DNA from: a virus
Length of the DNA: 21,318 nucleotides
Strand: one strand, 5' to 3'
IMG/VR virus record: IMGVR_UViG_3300032156_000087
Location: 1 to 21,318 of that record
Shown: piece after piece, positions 7,473-13,079 of the stretch
Layout of the letters: the number at the start of each line of letters is the position of its first letter
How positions within the stretch are numbered: the stretch's first letter is position 1
Position numbers and translations under genes: made by a program
Notes under the pieces: generated by a model
The model's input: only the letters and a program-made list of their open reading frames with translations
Told to the model about the DNA's origin: nothing
Databases searched by the model: none

Positions 7473-9059
7473 TTACCTACCTCCTGCGGCGAGTGCCGCC
7501 ATCTTCTTCGCATCCTCGGAGGTCTTCCCGGCGGCCACGTAGGCGGCCGTGAAGGACTCCTCGAGGGTCTTGTGATCCTCGGCTCCCGCCCCAAAGCCCC
7601 TGACCTTCCCGGCCTCGGTGATCTTCTGGATGTACTCGGACTCCGTCTTCACGGTGGCCGTGATGACCTCCCTGAGGGCGGCCTCATCGAGTTTACCCTC
7701 CTTGACTTTGGCGATCTTGGAGAGCCCCTCCTGGAGGCGGGCCTTCGTGACGTCCGGGAGCTGGGTCTTCCCGATCTCGGCAGCCACGACCAGCGCGGCC
7801 TCCTGGAGGATCTGGATCTCCGTGAGACGCGCCACCTGCTCCTTAAGAGTCTTGTTCTCCGTGAGGAGGGTCTGGTGTTCGGACTCCTTTGCCTTGCCCT
7901 CATCGGAGGTCTTTTGCTCCTTGAGGATAGTCTCCCTGAGGGTGGCGACCAGATCGGGCCGGCCCTCCTGGAGAACCTTCATGGTGATATCTTTCAGATC
8001 CATGTCACTGGTCTCCTTGTTCAGCTTGTCGAGGATCCCCTGGAGGTGGGACTTCACGGAGTCCGGGACGTTCATGGCGCCCCCGGTCCGCGCCCCGCCG
8101 ATCGCGGCAAGCGCCGCCCGCACGCACTCGGGCTTCACGGTCCCATCTGTGCCCTTGTAGGGCAGGTGGAGGGCCCCGAAGGTGTCACCTCCATCGTTGT
8201 ACGCGAAGTGAGATGCAATTCCTGTCTTCTCGGCTGAGGAGAGCTCCTCCCAGGTCTTGTCGGTGAGGTCCGAGAGGGCAAGTTTGCATCCCGTGGGTTC
8301 CTCAAGAGTCTCCTCGGGCCTCCAGGACTCGTACATCTGCACGAGGGATCCCCCCGCGCCCGGGAGGGTTACGAAGTCCACCGAGAGGCACTTCTCAAGG
8401 CTCTCGATGATCCGCCCCGATCTCCCTTCGGCCTCCCCGGTCTTGGCCTTCCCAAGGGCGCGATGACTGATCCCAATGAAGGGGGCGGTCTCGTTGAGGA
8501 AGTTCCTGTACTGCTCGAACACCCTGGCCTCCGCGTACACACCGGGACCGTTCGGTCCATTCTCCAGGAACCGGGCCTTCTCCGTGATGACCCCCGCGAG
8601 CGTCGTGAGGGATCTCTCGGGGCGTCCTTTCTCCTGGGAGGACGTCGGGTGGTCGATGTGCATGTGCGTAGCGGGCACGTACACCCTGGAGGCGTCCCTC
8701 TTGAGCATCTCCTTAGAATAGTACCCTGAGCTCCCCCACCCAGGGGCGATAATCTTCACGAGTGCATTCCCGTCCTCGCGGATGAACTTCCCCGGGAGGG
8801 CCGTCGGACTCGTCTCGACGAATTGTTCGGCGTCGTTGTTCACATTCACACCACTCTCGGACTTGGTCCAGTGCCCCACCGTGTTCTGGGAAAACCCCGC
8901 GTTGTGGACGGCCTTCCAGGCGGATCCCGCGCAGAGGGCCTTATTCTGATGGTTCTCGCCGGGGTGCTTCTCTCTGCAGGATTGATAAACGTCGGCGAGG
9001 ATCTTTTTACCCTCTTCAGGAAGATCCCCAGACTCGGGGGGTTCGTACGTCCCCGGCAT
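7473..9059 (-). CDS. ChaB-like domain + prohead maturation protease + scaffold fusion
   Basis: 528 aa, three parts. Residues about 13-60 resemble ChaB (LPEEGKKILADVY, then KALCAGSAWKAVHNAGF). Residues about 98-245 form a caudovirus prohead protease domain: ALVKIIAPGWGS, a likely catalytic His in MHIDHP (134/137), Ser198 in FIGISHRA, and a CLSVDFVTLPGAGG strand typical of these enzymes. Residues about 283-345 hold a further small domain (GALHLPYKGTDG, VRAALAAIGGAR). From 375 onward there is a charged coiled-coil and an Ala/Glu/Lys-rich tail expected of a scaffold core. The protein should direct capsid assembly inside the prohead and then cleave itself and capsid arms. It begins the capsid transcription unit behind its own TATA box. 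The catalytic residues are inferred from motif position. Confidence 0.78.
   Translation of the reverse strand: MPGTYEPPESGDLPEEGKKILADVYQSCREKHPGENHQNKALCAGSAWKAVHNAGFSQNTVGHWTKSESGVNVNNDAEQFVETSPTALPGKFIREDGNALVKIIAPGWGSSGYYSKEMLKRDASRVYVPATHMHIDHPTSSQEKGRPERSLTTLAGVITEKARFLENGPNGPGVYAEARVFEQYRNFLNETAPFIGISHRALGKAKTGEAEGRSGRIIESLEKCLSVDFVTLPGAGGSLVQMYESWRPEETLEEPTGCKLALSDLTDKTWEELSSAEKTGIASHFAYNDGGDTFGALHLPYKGTDGTVKPECVRAALAAIGGARTGGAMNVPDSVKSHLQGILDKLNKETSDMDLKDITMKVLQEGRPDLVATLRETILKEQKTSDEGKAKESEHQTLLTENKTLKEQVARLTEIQILQEAALVVAAEIGKTQLPDVTKARLQEGLSKIAKVKEGKLDEAALREVITATVKTESEYIQKITEAGKVRGFGAGAEDHKTLEESFTAAYVAAGKTSEDAKKMAALAAGGR
8001..8018 (-). promoter_or_regulatory. possible internal ribosome site and start for a separate scaffold protein
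   Basis: AAGGAG lies nine bases before an in-frame ATG (codon 353 of the protease fusion), exactly where the protease/accessory domains end and the coiled-coil scaffold begins. Translation from here would give a 176-aa scaffold ending at 7473, as lambda C/Nu3 does. The motif and domain boundary are seen; use is inferred. Confidence 0.4.
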
Positions 9060-9080
9060 GATATAAATGTATTCGTGCCT

Positions 9081-9088
9081 TTTATTTA
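9081..9088 (-). promoter_or_regulatory. archaeal TATA box for the capsid transcription unit
   Basis: The minus-strand sequence TAAATAAA is centred about 25 bases before the ATG at 9059. At the usual archaeal TATA-to-start distance, transcription would begin at or next to the ATG, giving a leaderless mRNA. No Shine-Dalgarno precedes this ATG, consistent with that reading. Confidence 0.55.
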
Positions 9089-9090
9089 GG

Positions 9091-9104
9091 TTTAACAGGT
9101 TAAA
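9091..9104. promoter_or_regulatory. palindrome abutting the TATA box, possible operator
   Basis: A perfect inverted repeat, TTTAAC-AG-GTTAAA, lies two bases upstream of the TATA box where BRE/TFB binding is expected. A dimeric regulator bound here would block or recruit the basal factors. The palindrome is seen; regulator identity is unknown. Confidence 0.45.
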
Positions 9105-9111
9105 AGAGCGG

Positions 9112-9131
9112 GATTCCCCAAAAGGGGGATC
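9112..9131 (-). terminator. stem-loop then T-run, likely end of the small-gene unit
   Basis: GATCCCCC-TTTT-GGGGAATC in the minus strand forms a stem of eight with one mismatch. It is followed about six bases on by a CTCTTTT stretch. It lies between the last small gene and the TATA box of the capsid unit, the expected place for termination. Confidence 0.45.
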
Positions 9132-9243
9132 GGGACCTGGTCCGGTGGTGGGCCCCCTTGAATCTTACGGATAACTATGGCATACTCCTCAGAGGGTTAT
9201 GGCCCCAGTCCACCACCATCATCCCGGTTCACCGTGGACTCCA

Positions 9244-9438
9244 TCAGATGTGCCTCGCGGCGACCTCCTCCCGGTGCACCTCGCGGTACCGGGCCCGGTA
9301 GGCCTTCACCTCCTCCCGGTGCACCTCGCGGTAGGCCTTCGCCTTCGCGGCGGCCTCCTCCCGGTGGGTCTCGCGGTACCGGGTCTGGTAGGCCTTCAGA
9401 GCGTCACCGAGATTAACGACTTGAATCTGAGGCATCAT
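9244..9438 (-). CDS. 64-aa protein of 15-residue YR..HREE repeats
   Basis: The protein starts MMPQIQVVNLGDALKAYQTR and then consists of three repeats with the pattern (A)YR..YRE.HREE at an exact 15-residue period. The strongly basic/acidic helix resembles the repetitive N-terminal stalks found before HNH or zinc-finger domains in many phage proteins (family impression), but no such domain follows. GGTGG precedes two adjacent ATGs (9438, 9435). It is the last gene of the small-gene unit. It may be a truncated remnant or a free helical rod; the function is unknown. Confidence 0.55.
   Translation of the reverse strand: MMPQIQVVNLGDALKAYQTRYRETHREEAAAKAKAYREVHREEVKAYRARYREVHREEVAARHI
9263..9378. 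repeat. three tandem copies with 45-bp period
   Basis: A 26-bp segment (ACCTCCTCCCGGTGCACCTC then GCGGTA) at 9263 recurs identically at 9308 and with a few changes at 9353. The spacing is exactly 45 bp. It is coding (15-aa repeats), so slippage or unequal recombination could change its copy number. Confidence 0.8.
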
Positions 9439-9451
9439 CCACCACCCCCAT

Positions 9452-9541
9452 TCATGCTCCCTCGAGATCCCGGATCTCCTGGTCTTTGGCCTCGATGACC
9501 CCCATGAGGAAGTCCCAGACGAGCGCCGGGTAGGGGATCAT
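9452..9541 (-). CDS. 29-aa peptide, unknown
   Basis: A very short ORF (MIPYPALVWDFLMGVIEAKD ending EGA). It is accepted because its ATG overlaps the stop of the zinc-ribbon gene (ATGA) and a new gene begins 14 bases after its stop. An aromatic/hydrophobic helix is followed by a charged end, which may be a small protein-interaction helix. No function can be assigned. Confidence 0.4.
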   Translation of the reverse strand: MIPYPALVWDFLMGVIEAKDQEIRDLEGA

Positions 9542-9645
9542 ATTTCAGTCATCTCCCCACATGCCGGGCAGACAATCCAATCGGTCTTATCGTCGTAATT
9601 ATGGGACTCATAGGCGCGGTCGGAGCCGCAGTCGGGGCAGATCAT
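9538..9645 (-). CDS. 35-aa zinc ribbon protein
   Basis: CPDCG at residues 3-7 and CPACG at 26-30 form two knuckles 20 residues apart, a complete minimal zinc ribbon with a short hydrophilic insert (SHNYDDKTDW). The ATG overlaps the previous stop (TGATG), which fixes the start; a longer upstream ATG would lie deep inside the preceding gene. Such mini-ribbons are frequent in archaeal viruses and may bind nucleic acid or protein. Its target is unknown. Confidence 0.65.
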   Translation of the reverse strand: MICPDCGSDRAYESHNYDDKTDWIVCPACGEMTEI

Positions 9646-9788
9646 CAGGTCGCCCCTTGGGAGATCTTCTGCCTCCAGGTATACCCGCACCCCTTGCAGT
9701 GGAGGCGCTGGACGGGTTTTGCCTTGGCGAGCGTCTCCCGGCCGGCCCTGATGATTTCCGTGGAGTGGCACCTGGGGCAGGCCGTCAT
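9645..9788 (-). CDS. 47-aa zinc ribbon protein
   Basis: MTACPRCHS gives the first knuckle (C4, C7) and CKGCGYTW the second (C31, C34), about 23 residues apart. The 'CPRC.S......CK.CGY.W' pattern resembles the zinc ribbons at the N-terminus of transposases and some transcription factors. It is bounded by ATGA at its start and TGATG at its end. Two consecutive zinc-ribbon genes suggest a nucleic-acid-facing role or a duplicated module; this is inference. Confidence 0.65.
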   Translation of the reverse strand: MTACPRCHSTEIIRAGRETLAKAKPVQRLHCKGCGYTWRQKISQGAT

Positions 9789-9937
9789 TGGCGCCTCCCG
9801 GGGCCGATTGTCCGTGCCAGGAATGCCGCCACTTCCCGGTACTCATCATCCGTCAGAGGCCACTCGATTTCCTCCATGGGGTCCATCAGATCCATCGCGC
9901 GGTATTTCTTGATGATCGCGAAGCACTTAAAGGCCAT
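9785..9937 (-). CDS. 50-aa protein, unknown
   Basis: MAFKCFAIIKKYRAMDLMDP is followed by an acidic turn (EEIEWPLTDDEYREVAAF) and a basic tail. It starts with AGGGGGAT upstream, overlaps the preceding gene by 11 bases, and its stop overlaps the zinc-ribbon start (ATGA). It has a two-helix appearance and no recognised domain. Confidence 0.5.
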   Translation of the reverse strand: MAFKCFAIIKKYRAMDLMDPMEEIEWPLTDDEYREVAAFLARTIGPGRRQ

Positions 9938-10076
9938 CAGAATCCCCCTGGTAGTCGGGATCCACGCCCACTATGGTCGTATCGGGGCAGCCCACGAAGA
10001 AACCCAGGGGGGGTCGCGCCGGCAGTACCAGCAGCACCCGGAGGCCCCCGAAGCACTCCAGGATGAGGGCCATCAT
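9927..10076 (-). CDS. 49-aa protein, unknown
   Basis: The start is fixed by ATGA overlap with the membrane peptide gene; a longer ORF upstream in this frame is a shadow. The N-terminal half is hydrophobic beta-like (LECFGGLRVLLVLPA, then LGFFVGC) and the end acidic (VDPDYQGDSDGL). The hydrophobic part is interrupted by Arg and Pro, so a membrane segment is unlikely. Function unknown. Confidence 0.45.
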   Translation of the reverse strand: MMALILECFGGLRVLLVLPARPPLGFFVGCPDTTIVGVDPDYQGDSDGL

Positions 10077-10180
10077 AGGGACGCCCCCATCTGCACGCAC
10101 ATCCCCACGAACCAGAAGAAGGCCCCGAACGCGAGCATGATCCCCGCAAGGGTCCAGTAGATCCGGCCCCGGAGGGTCAT
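10073..10180 (-). CDS. 35-aa single-span membrane peptide
   Basis: MTLRGRIYWT is followed by a hydrophobic, aromatic helix (LAGIMLAFGAFFWFVGMCV). This makes a single membrane span with a basic, cytoplasm-facing N-terminus. Both ends overlap neighbours by ATGA. It could be a holin-like, superinfection or host-takeover peptide, but size and topology alone do not tell. Confidence 0.55.
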   Translation of the reverse strand: MTLRGRIYWTLAGIMLAFGAFFWFVGMCVQMGASL

Positions 10181-10311
10181 CGGGGCACCTCCCTGGTCTG
10201 CTCAATTTCCTGGAGGAGGAAGGACTGATACCGGTTCATGCGAGTCTTGAAGTCCTCGGTCTTCGCGAACTCCGAGAGGACGATGGCATCGATCTCAAAG
10301 AAGGGATCCAT
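10177..10311 (-). CDS. 44-aa helical protein, unknown
   Basis: MDPFFEIDAIVLSEFAKTED is followed by a charged helix (RMNRYQSFLLQEIEQTRE). The ATG directly abuts the stop of the preceding gene and the stop overlaps the membrane peptide start (ATGA). It is likely co-translated and perhaps pairs with the upstream helical 73-aa protein. No recognisable family. Confidence 0.5.
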   Translation of the reverse strand: MDPFFEIDAIVLSEFAKTEDFKTRMNRYQSFLLQEIEQTREVPR

Positions 10312-10533
10312 TCAGACCTCAAGTTCCTCAAAGACTTTCTCAATTTCCCGGATCGTATTGAGGACGCCCCGTTGGTACTTCGCGAACCCCGACTCAGGAC
10401 CCGCGAGTTCCACGGCATCCCTCAGGTGGAGGTCGGCCTCCTTGTGCATCTTGGCGGTCTTCTCCCGGAGGGTCTTCACGATCTCGCGTTGACCGTCCAG
10501 GATTTCCCCTGCGAGGTTGTTGCAGTTTACCAT
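10312..10533 (-). CDS. 73-aa coiled-coil protein, first gene of the small-gene unit
   Basis: The protein is nearly all helix: LAGEILDGQREIVKTLREKT, an HLRDAVELAGPESGF kink, then TIREIEKVFEELEV. An antiparallel two-helix hairpin is likely. The ATG has AGGGG upstream and lies about 27 bases after the start site predicted from a strong TATA box. The function is unknown; as first gene of a promoter-led unit it may be expressed most. Confidence 0.65.
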   Translation of the reverse strand: MVNCNNLAGEILDGQREIVKTLREKTAKMHKEADLHLRDAVELAGPESGFAKYQRGVLNTIREIEKVFEELEV

Positions 10534-10582
10534 TCTTGTTCCCCTGGGAGCGTTGTCCCTGTATCTTAATAAGATGCCCGGA

Positions 10583-10591
10583 TATATATAA
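10583..10591 (-). promoter_or_regulatory. archaeal TATA box for the small-gene unit
   Basis: TTATATATA in the minus strand lies about 50 bases before the ATG at 10533. That puts the transcript start near 10560 and leaves a short leader that contains AGGGG. It is the clearest TATA box in the window, standing out against GC-rich surroundings. Confidence 0.65.
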
Positions 10592-10612
10592 CTAACTACC
10601 TCACAGGTTCAC

Positions 10613-10627
10613 GGATAAAAGAGAAGG
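10613..10627 (-). terminator. pyrimidine-rich stretch, possible terminator
   Basis: CCTTCTCTTTTATCC in the minus strand directly follows the stop at 10632 and precedes the next TATA box. Archaeal termination often needs only a T-rich run. No stem is seen. Confidence 0.35.
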
Positions 10628-10631
10628 ATCC

Positions 10632-10778
10632 TCACGGGAGGGGGACGTCCGCGATCTCCCCCTCCTCGCAGTGGGGGTTCGTGAACCGGACCCGCTCGTG
10701 ATACCGGGGGTGCGTGAGCTCCGTGATCACGCCCCTGCACTTGGAACCCTTCTTGTCGGTCACGACCACTTGAACCAT
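10632..10778 (-). CDS. 48-aa beta-rich protein, unknown
   Basis: MVQVVVTDKKGSKCRGVITE continues to RYHERVRFTNP and an acidic end, probably a small beta-barrel (SH3/OB-like) by its strand pattern. An in-frame ATG at 10820 would add 14 residues, but that stretch holds TATA-like DNA (CTTAAATA at 10804-10811, TTATATATAA at 10781-10790) and reads like a promoter. The shorter start, possibly leaderless, is preferred. No family recognised. Confidence 0.55.
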   Translation of the reverse strand: MVQVVVTDKKGSKCRGVITELTHPRYHERVRFTNPHCEEGEIADVPLP

Positions 10779-10803
10779 ACTTATATATAATTCCACAGGG
10801 GGG

Positions 10804-10811
10804 TATTTAAG
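10804..10811 (-). promoter_or_regulatory. TATA-like element before the 48-aa gene
   Basis: CTTAAATA is centred about 29 bases before ATG 10778, which would start the mRNA within a few bases of the ATG. A second element, TTATATATAA, touches the ATG itself and would start transcription inside the gene. Only one of the two can serve full-length translation. Confidence 0.4.
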
Positions 10812-10829
10812 ATTGGCCATAACCCGGGG

Positions 10830-11132
10830 TTAATTCTGCGCCTTCCGCTGCATGGCCTCCCTGAGGATCGTGAGGGTCGCAATCATGATCTGCTCGATAT
10901 CCAGGGCAGGGCCCCCCACGGCATCATAGAGGGGGCGGGGGATCTTCACCACTCGCAGGACGACCTCATGACGCTTGCGGGCCGTCCACTGCGCGACCCC
11001 ATCCCGGGACCTGGTCCCCTGGTTGTACGAATGGAAGAGCTCATTCAGGTCGTCCGCGAGGGCCCCATGGTCCTCCTCGGGATGCGCGAGGATATGGGCG
11101 ATCTCCTCCTGGGAGTAGGGGAGTCCTCTCAT
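10830..11132 (-). CDS. 100-aa protein, possible SANT/Myb-like DNA-binding helix bundle
   Basis: The N-terminus has LPYSQEEIAHILAHPEED, then LADDLNELFHSYNQGTRSRD and VAQWTARKR. This pattern ('.W/Y..EE...L', then 'N..F....TRS...V..R..R') resembles the small SANT/Myb-like HTH of phage HNH nucleases and archaeal proteins. The C-terminal half (ALDIEQIMIATLTILREAMQ) is a separate helix. The start overlaps the coiled-coil gene stop (ATGA). It ends the packaging/fibre transcription unit. A regulatory or DNA-binding role is tentative. Confidence 0.5.
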   Translation of the reverse strand: MRGLPYSQEEIAHILAHPEEDHGALADDLNELFHSYNQGTRSRDGVAQWTARKRHEVVLRVVKIPRPLYDAVGGPALDIEQIMIATLTILREAMQRKAQN

Positions 11133-11620
11133 GTCTCAAGAGTCTCCCGGTCATCGGCCCACGTGGGGAGTTTCCCCGAGTATCCTTTCAGGAAAACCCG
11201 GTACCTCTGGGAGGTCTCAAAGAGCGCACCGTGCATGATCTTGAGGATCTCCAGGGGAAGATCCGCCTGCTGGGTGGCGGCGATCTCTCCCCTGAGCGCG
11301 AGGAGCTTCGCCTCCAGGGCATTCCGGTGCTTCTCGAGGGCCACGAGAGTGTCGCCCCGGAGAGCACGGGTATCCCCCTCAAGGGCGGTGACCTGGGTTA
11401 CGAGGTGCTTCAGGTGCTCCTCATGGGAGACGAGGCGTCCCTGGAGGGTCAGCAGGTTCTCGTTCAGGGTGAGGAGCCCCTCCTGGGGGGGATCCCGGGG
11501 GGGATCCGCGGGAGCCACTGCGGGCTGTGCCCTCACGGGCAGCCCCGTCTGGGCCCAGCAGAGGACCCTCCGCCCTCCTACGTCCATCATCCGCGTGCCC
11601 CGAGGGCGTCCTCCGGGCAT
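11129..11620 (-). CDS. coiled-coil protein with Pro-rich N-terminus, unknown
   Basis: 163 aa. The N-terminal 45 residues are Arg/Pro/Gly-rich and probably disordered (APADPPRDPPQEG). Residues about 50-115 are a clear heptad-type helix (LLTLNENLLTLQGRLVSHEE and LEKHRNALEAKLLALRGEI). A short C-terminal region has RYRVFLKGYSGKLP. It directly follows the fibre gene and its stop overlaps the next start. Such proteins serve as fibre chaperones or trimerisation partners, though nothing specific is visible. The true start could be at M11/M12 (11590/11587), since no ribosome site precedes 11620. Confidence 0.55.
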   Translation of the reverse strand: MPGGRPRGTRMMDVGGRRVLCWAQTGLPVRAQPAVAPADPPRDPPQEGLLTLNENLLTLQGRLVSHEEHLKHLVTQVTALEGDTRALRGDTLVALEKHRNALEAKLLALRGEIAATQQADLPLEILKIMHGALFETSQRYRVFLKGYSGKLPTWADDRETLET

Positions 11621-11621
11621 C

Positions 11622-13079
11622 TTAGAAGGCCGTTGCGGAGCTCATCCGGATCACCTTCAAGTAGGAGCCCGCGTTGATGGTGACGGTCCCCGAGGTGACG
11701 GCCGCGAACTGGATCTGCAGGGTCCCCGCGGTGCTGCCGTTCTTGAAGGTCCCCATGAGGGTCGCCCTCCCGACCTGCGTCGCGAGCGTGTGGTAGATCT
11801 CCGTCGTGAGGGTCGCGGCCGCGGTCACCTTGGACTGCGTCATCGCGGTCACCCCGGAGGTGCTCCCCTCGAAGTGGCACATGAGCGTCCCCCCTGAGGG
11901 GAAATTCACCGCGAACTTGTTCCCGGTGGTGCCGTTGTTGCCGTTGTTGAGGTAGCACTCGAACTGGATGGTCTCGTTGGCGGCGACACTCACCGAGAGG
12001 CCCGTGATGTTGGCGGCAGTCGTGGAGGTCGTCGTGACGAGCGCATCCAGGCGGGCGAGTGCGATCACCGTTGGGTGGACGTGGTCCCTTCTTGCCGCAA
12101 TGAGCAGAGTTCCCGGTGCAGCCGTCCCCTCCCTCGCTGGGTTCGTAGTATCAAACATTGCCTTCATTGAGTAGATGGTTTCCCCATTCCCAATGCCGAC
12201 GACGTTTAGAAGTCCAGAGGCAGGAGCCACAGCTTTCAGGAGGAGGCCGTGCAGAGTCGTGCTTGCATTCAAGGTTATGATATCCGTTGGGGATACCAGT
12301 GTGTCGAGTGCTGGCATGGCATGGACGTGGTCACGCCTTGCGGAGATGATCTGGCTCCCGGGTCCTGCTGTCCCGAGGTTCGCCGGGTTCGTAGAGTCGA
12401 ACATCGGCTTCATCGTGTAGACGGTCTCCCCGTTGGTGATCCCAGGAACATTGAGGAGACCCGCTGCGGGTGCGGTTGCTGCCAGGAGGAGGCCGTGGGT
12501 GGTGGTGGATGCATCGCCGAGGATGGTTAAGGTTTCCGCCAGTGTTTTCTTGACGAAGACCCCAGATCCTGATGCTACCAGAAAGTCATTCGCTGCAGTT
12601 GCCAGAATATGGCGAATATATTGGGTGTGGTCATCATCACCGAGTCCAGAGAGGGCTCCATGGTCGTCATGAGGGACCACAGTTCCCAGGGTGTGGCGGG
12701 TTGTCGTGTCGTGCCGGGAGGTGTTTAGGTACTGGGAGTGATCATCGTCGGCCAGTCCCGCGAGGCCCCCATGGTCGACCTGGGCCCCGTCTCCCCCGGC
12801 GTGATCATGAGAGTCCCCATTGGTGACCCCCTTTGAGAGGGGAGGATATCGGGCGTCTCCCCGGGAGTCGTTGTGGTACTGGGAGTGATCATCATCCGAG
12901 AGCCCCGCGAGCTCGTGGTGGTCCGTGATGAAACCCTTCGTGACCCCTCCCTGCTTGTAGGTGGTGGCATCTATGACGGTCGCGAAGACATTCACGATGT
13001 ACGCGTTCAACCATCTCTTGAGAGTGGTCCCGAGACCCCCCTCCTGGTCCCCACGGGGGACGTTATTCCTGGTCGTCAT
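11622..13079 (-). CDS. fibre protein (DH..L.GL.DDDH.QY repeats, duplicated knob module)
   Basis: 485 aa. Three DH..L.GL.DDDH.QY motifs at residues 53-68, 102-117 and 139-154 are a hallmark of tail/head fibre shafts, where His and Asp line a trimer axis. A module of about 60 residues is then duplicated (194-253 and 275-335): HGLLL, PA.GLLNV.GI.NGET.Y, MFD.TNPA, ARRDHVH. The C-terminal about 140 residues form the beta-sandwich seen at the tip of many caudovirus fibres (ITGLSVSVAANETIQFECYL, then TINAGSYLKVIRMS). It overlaps the MuF-collagen gene by ATGA, so the two proteins are probably made together and assembled at the same vertex. The host receptor is unknown. Confidence 0.8.
   Translation of the reverse strand: MTTRNNVPRGDQEGGLGTTLKRWLNAYIVNVFATVIDATTYKQGGVTKGFITDHHELAGLSDDDHSQYHNDSRGDARYPPLSKGVTNGDSHDHAGGDGAQVDHGGLAGLADDDHSQYLNTSRHDTTTRHTLGTVVPHDDHGALSGLGDDDHTQYIRHILATAANDFLVASGSGVFVKKTLAETLTILGDASTTTHGLLLAATAPAAGLLNVPGITNGETVYTMKPMFDSTNPANLGTAGPGSQIISARRDHVHAMPALDTLVSPTDIITLNASTTLHGLLLKAVAPASGLLNVVGIGNGETIYSMKAMFDTTNPAREGTAAPGTLLIAARRDHVHPTVIALARLDALVTTTSTTAANITGLSVSVAANETIQFECYLNNGNNGTTGNKFAVNFPSGGTLMCHFEGSTSGVTAMTQSKVTAAATLTTEIYHTLATQVGRATLMGTFKNGSTAGTLQIQFAAVTSGTVTINAGSYLKVIRMSSATAF
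12075..12500. repeat. internal duplication in the fibre gene
   Basis: Two copies of a roughly 180-bp coding module (12321-12500 and 12075-12257) encode the HGLLL...ARRDHVH knob repeats. Divergence is moderate and the frame is kept, so it is an old duplication rather than an assembly error. Confidence 0.7.

Noticed and set aside
6462-8237. 591-codon open frame on the plus strand
   Set aside because: It lies antisense to the decoration and protease genes. Its translation is low-complexity (Gly/Leu/Arg/Asp/Val) with no domain. Long antisense frames arise from the GC-rich codon use of the real genes.
7473-9059. Unidentified membrane transport role suggested by the ChaB-like N-terminus
   Set aside because: The ChaB name comes from an old annotation of a putative cation transport regulator. 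The rest of the protein and its position show a prohead protease-scaffold.
9132-9243. Possible further tiny gene (15 codons, TGATG start) after the repeat protein
   Set aside because: The peptide is low-complexity and there is no downstream coupled gene; the stretch is better read as an untranslated trailer.
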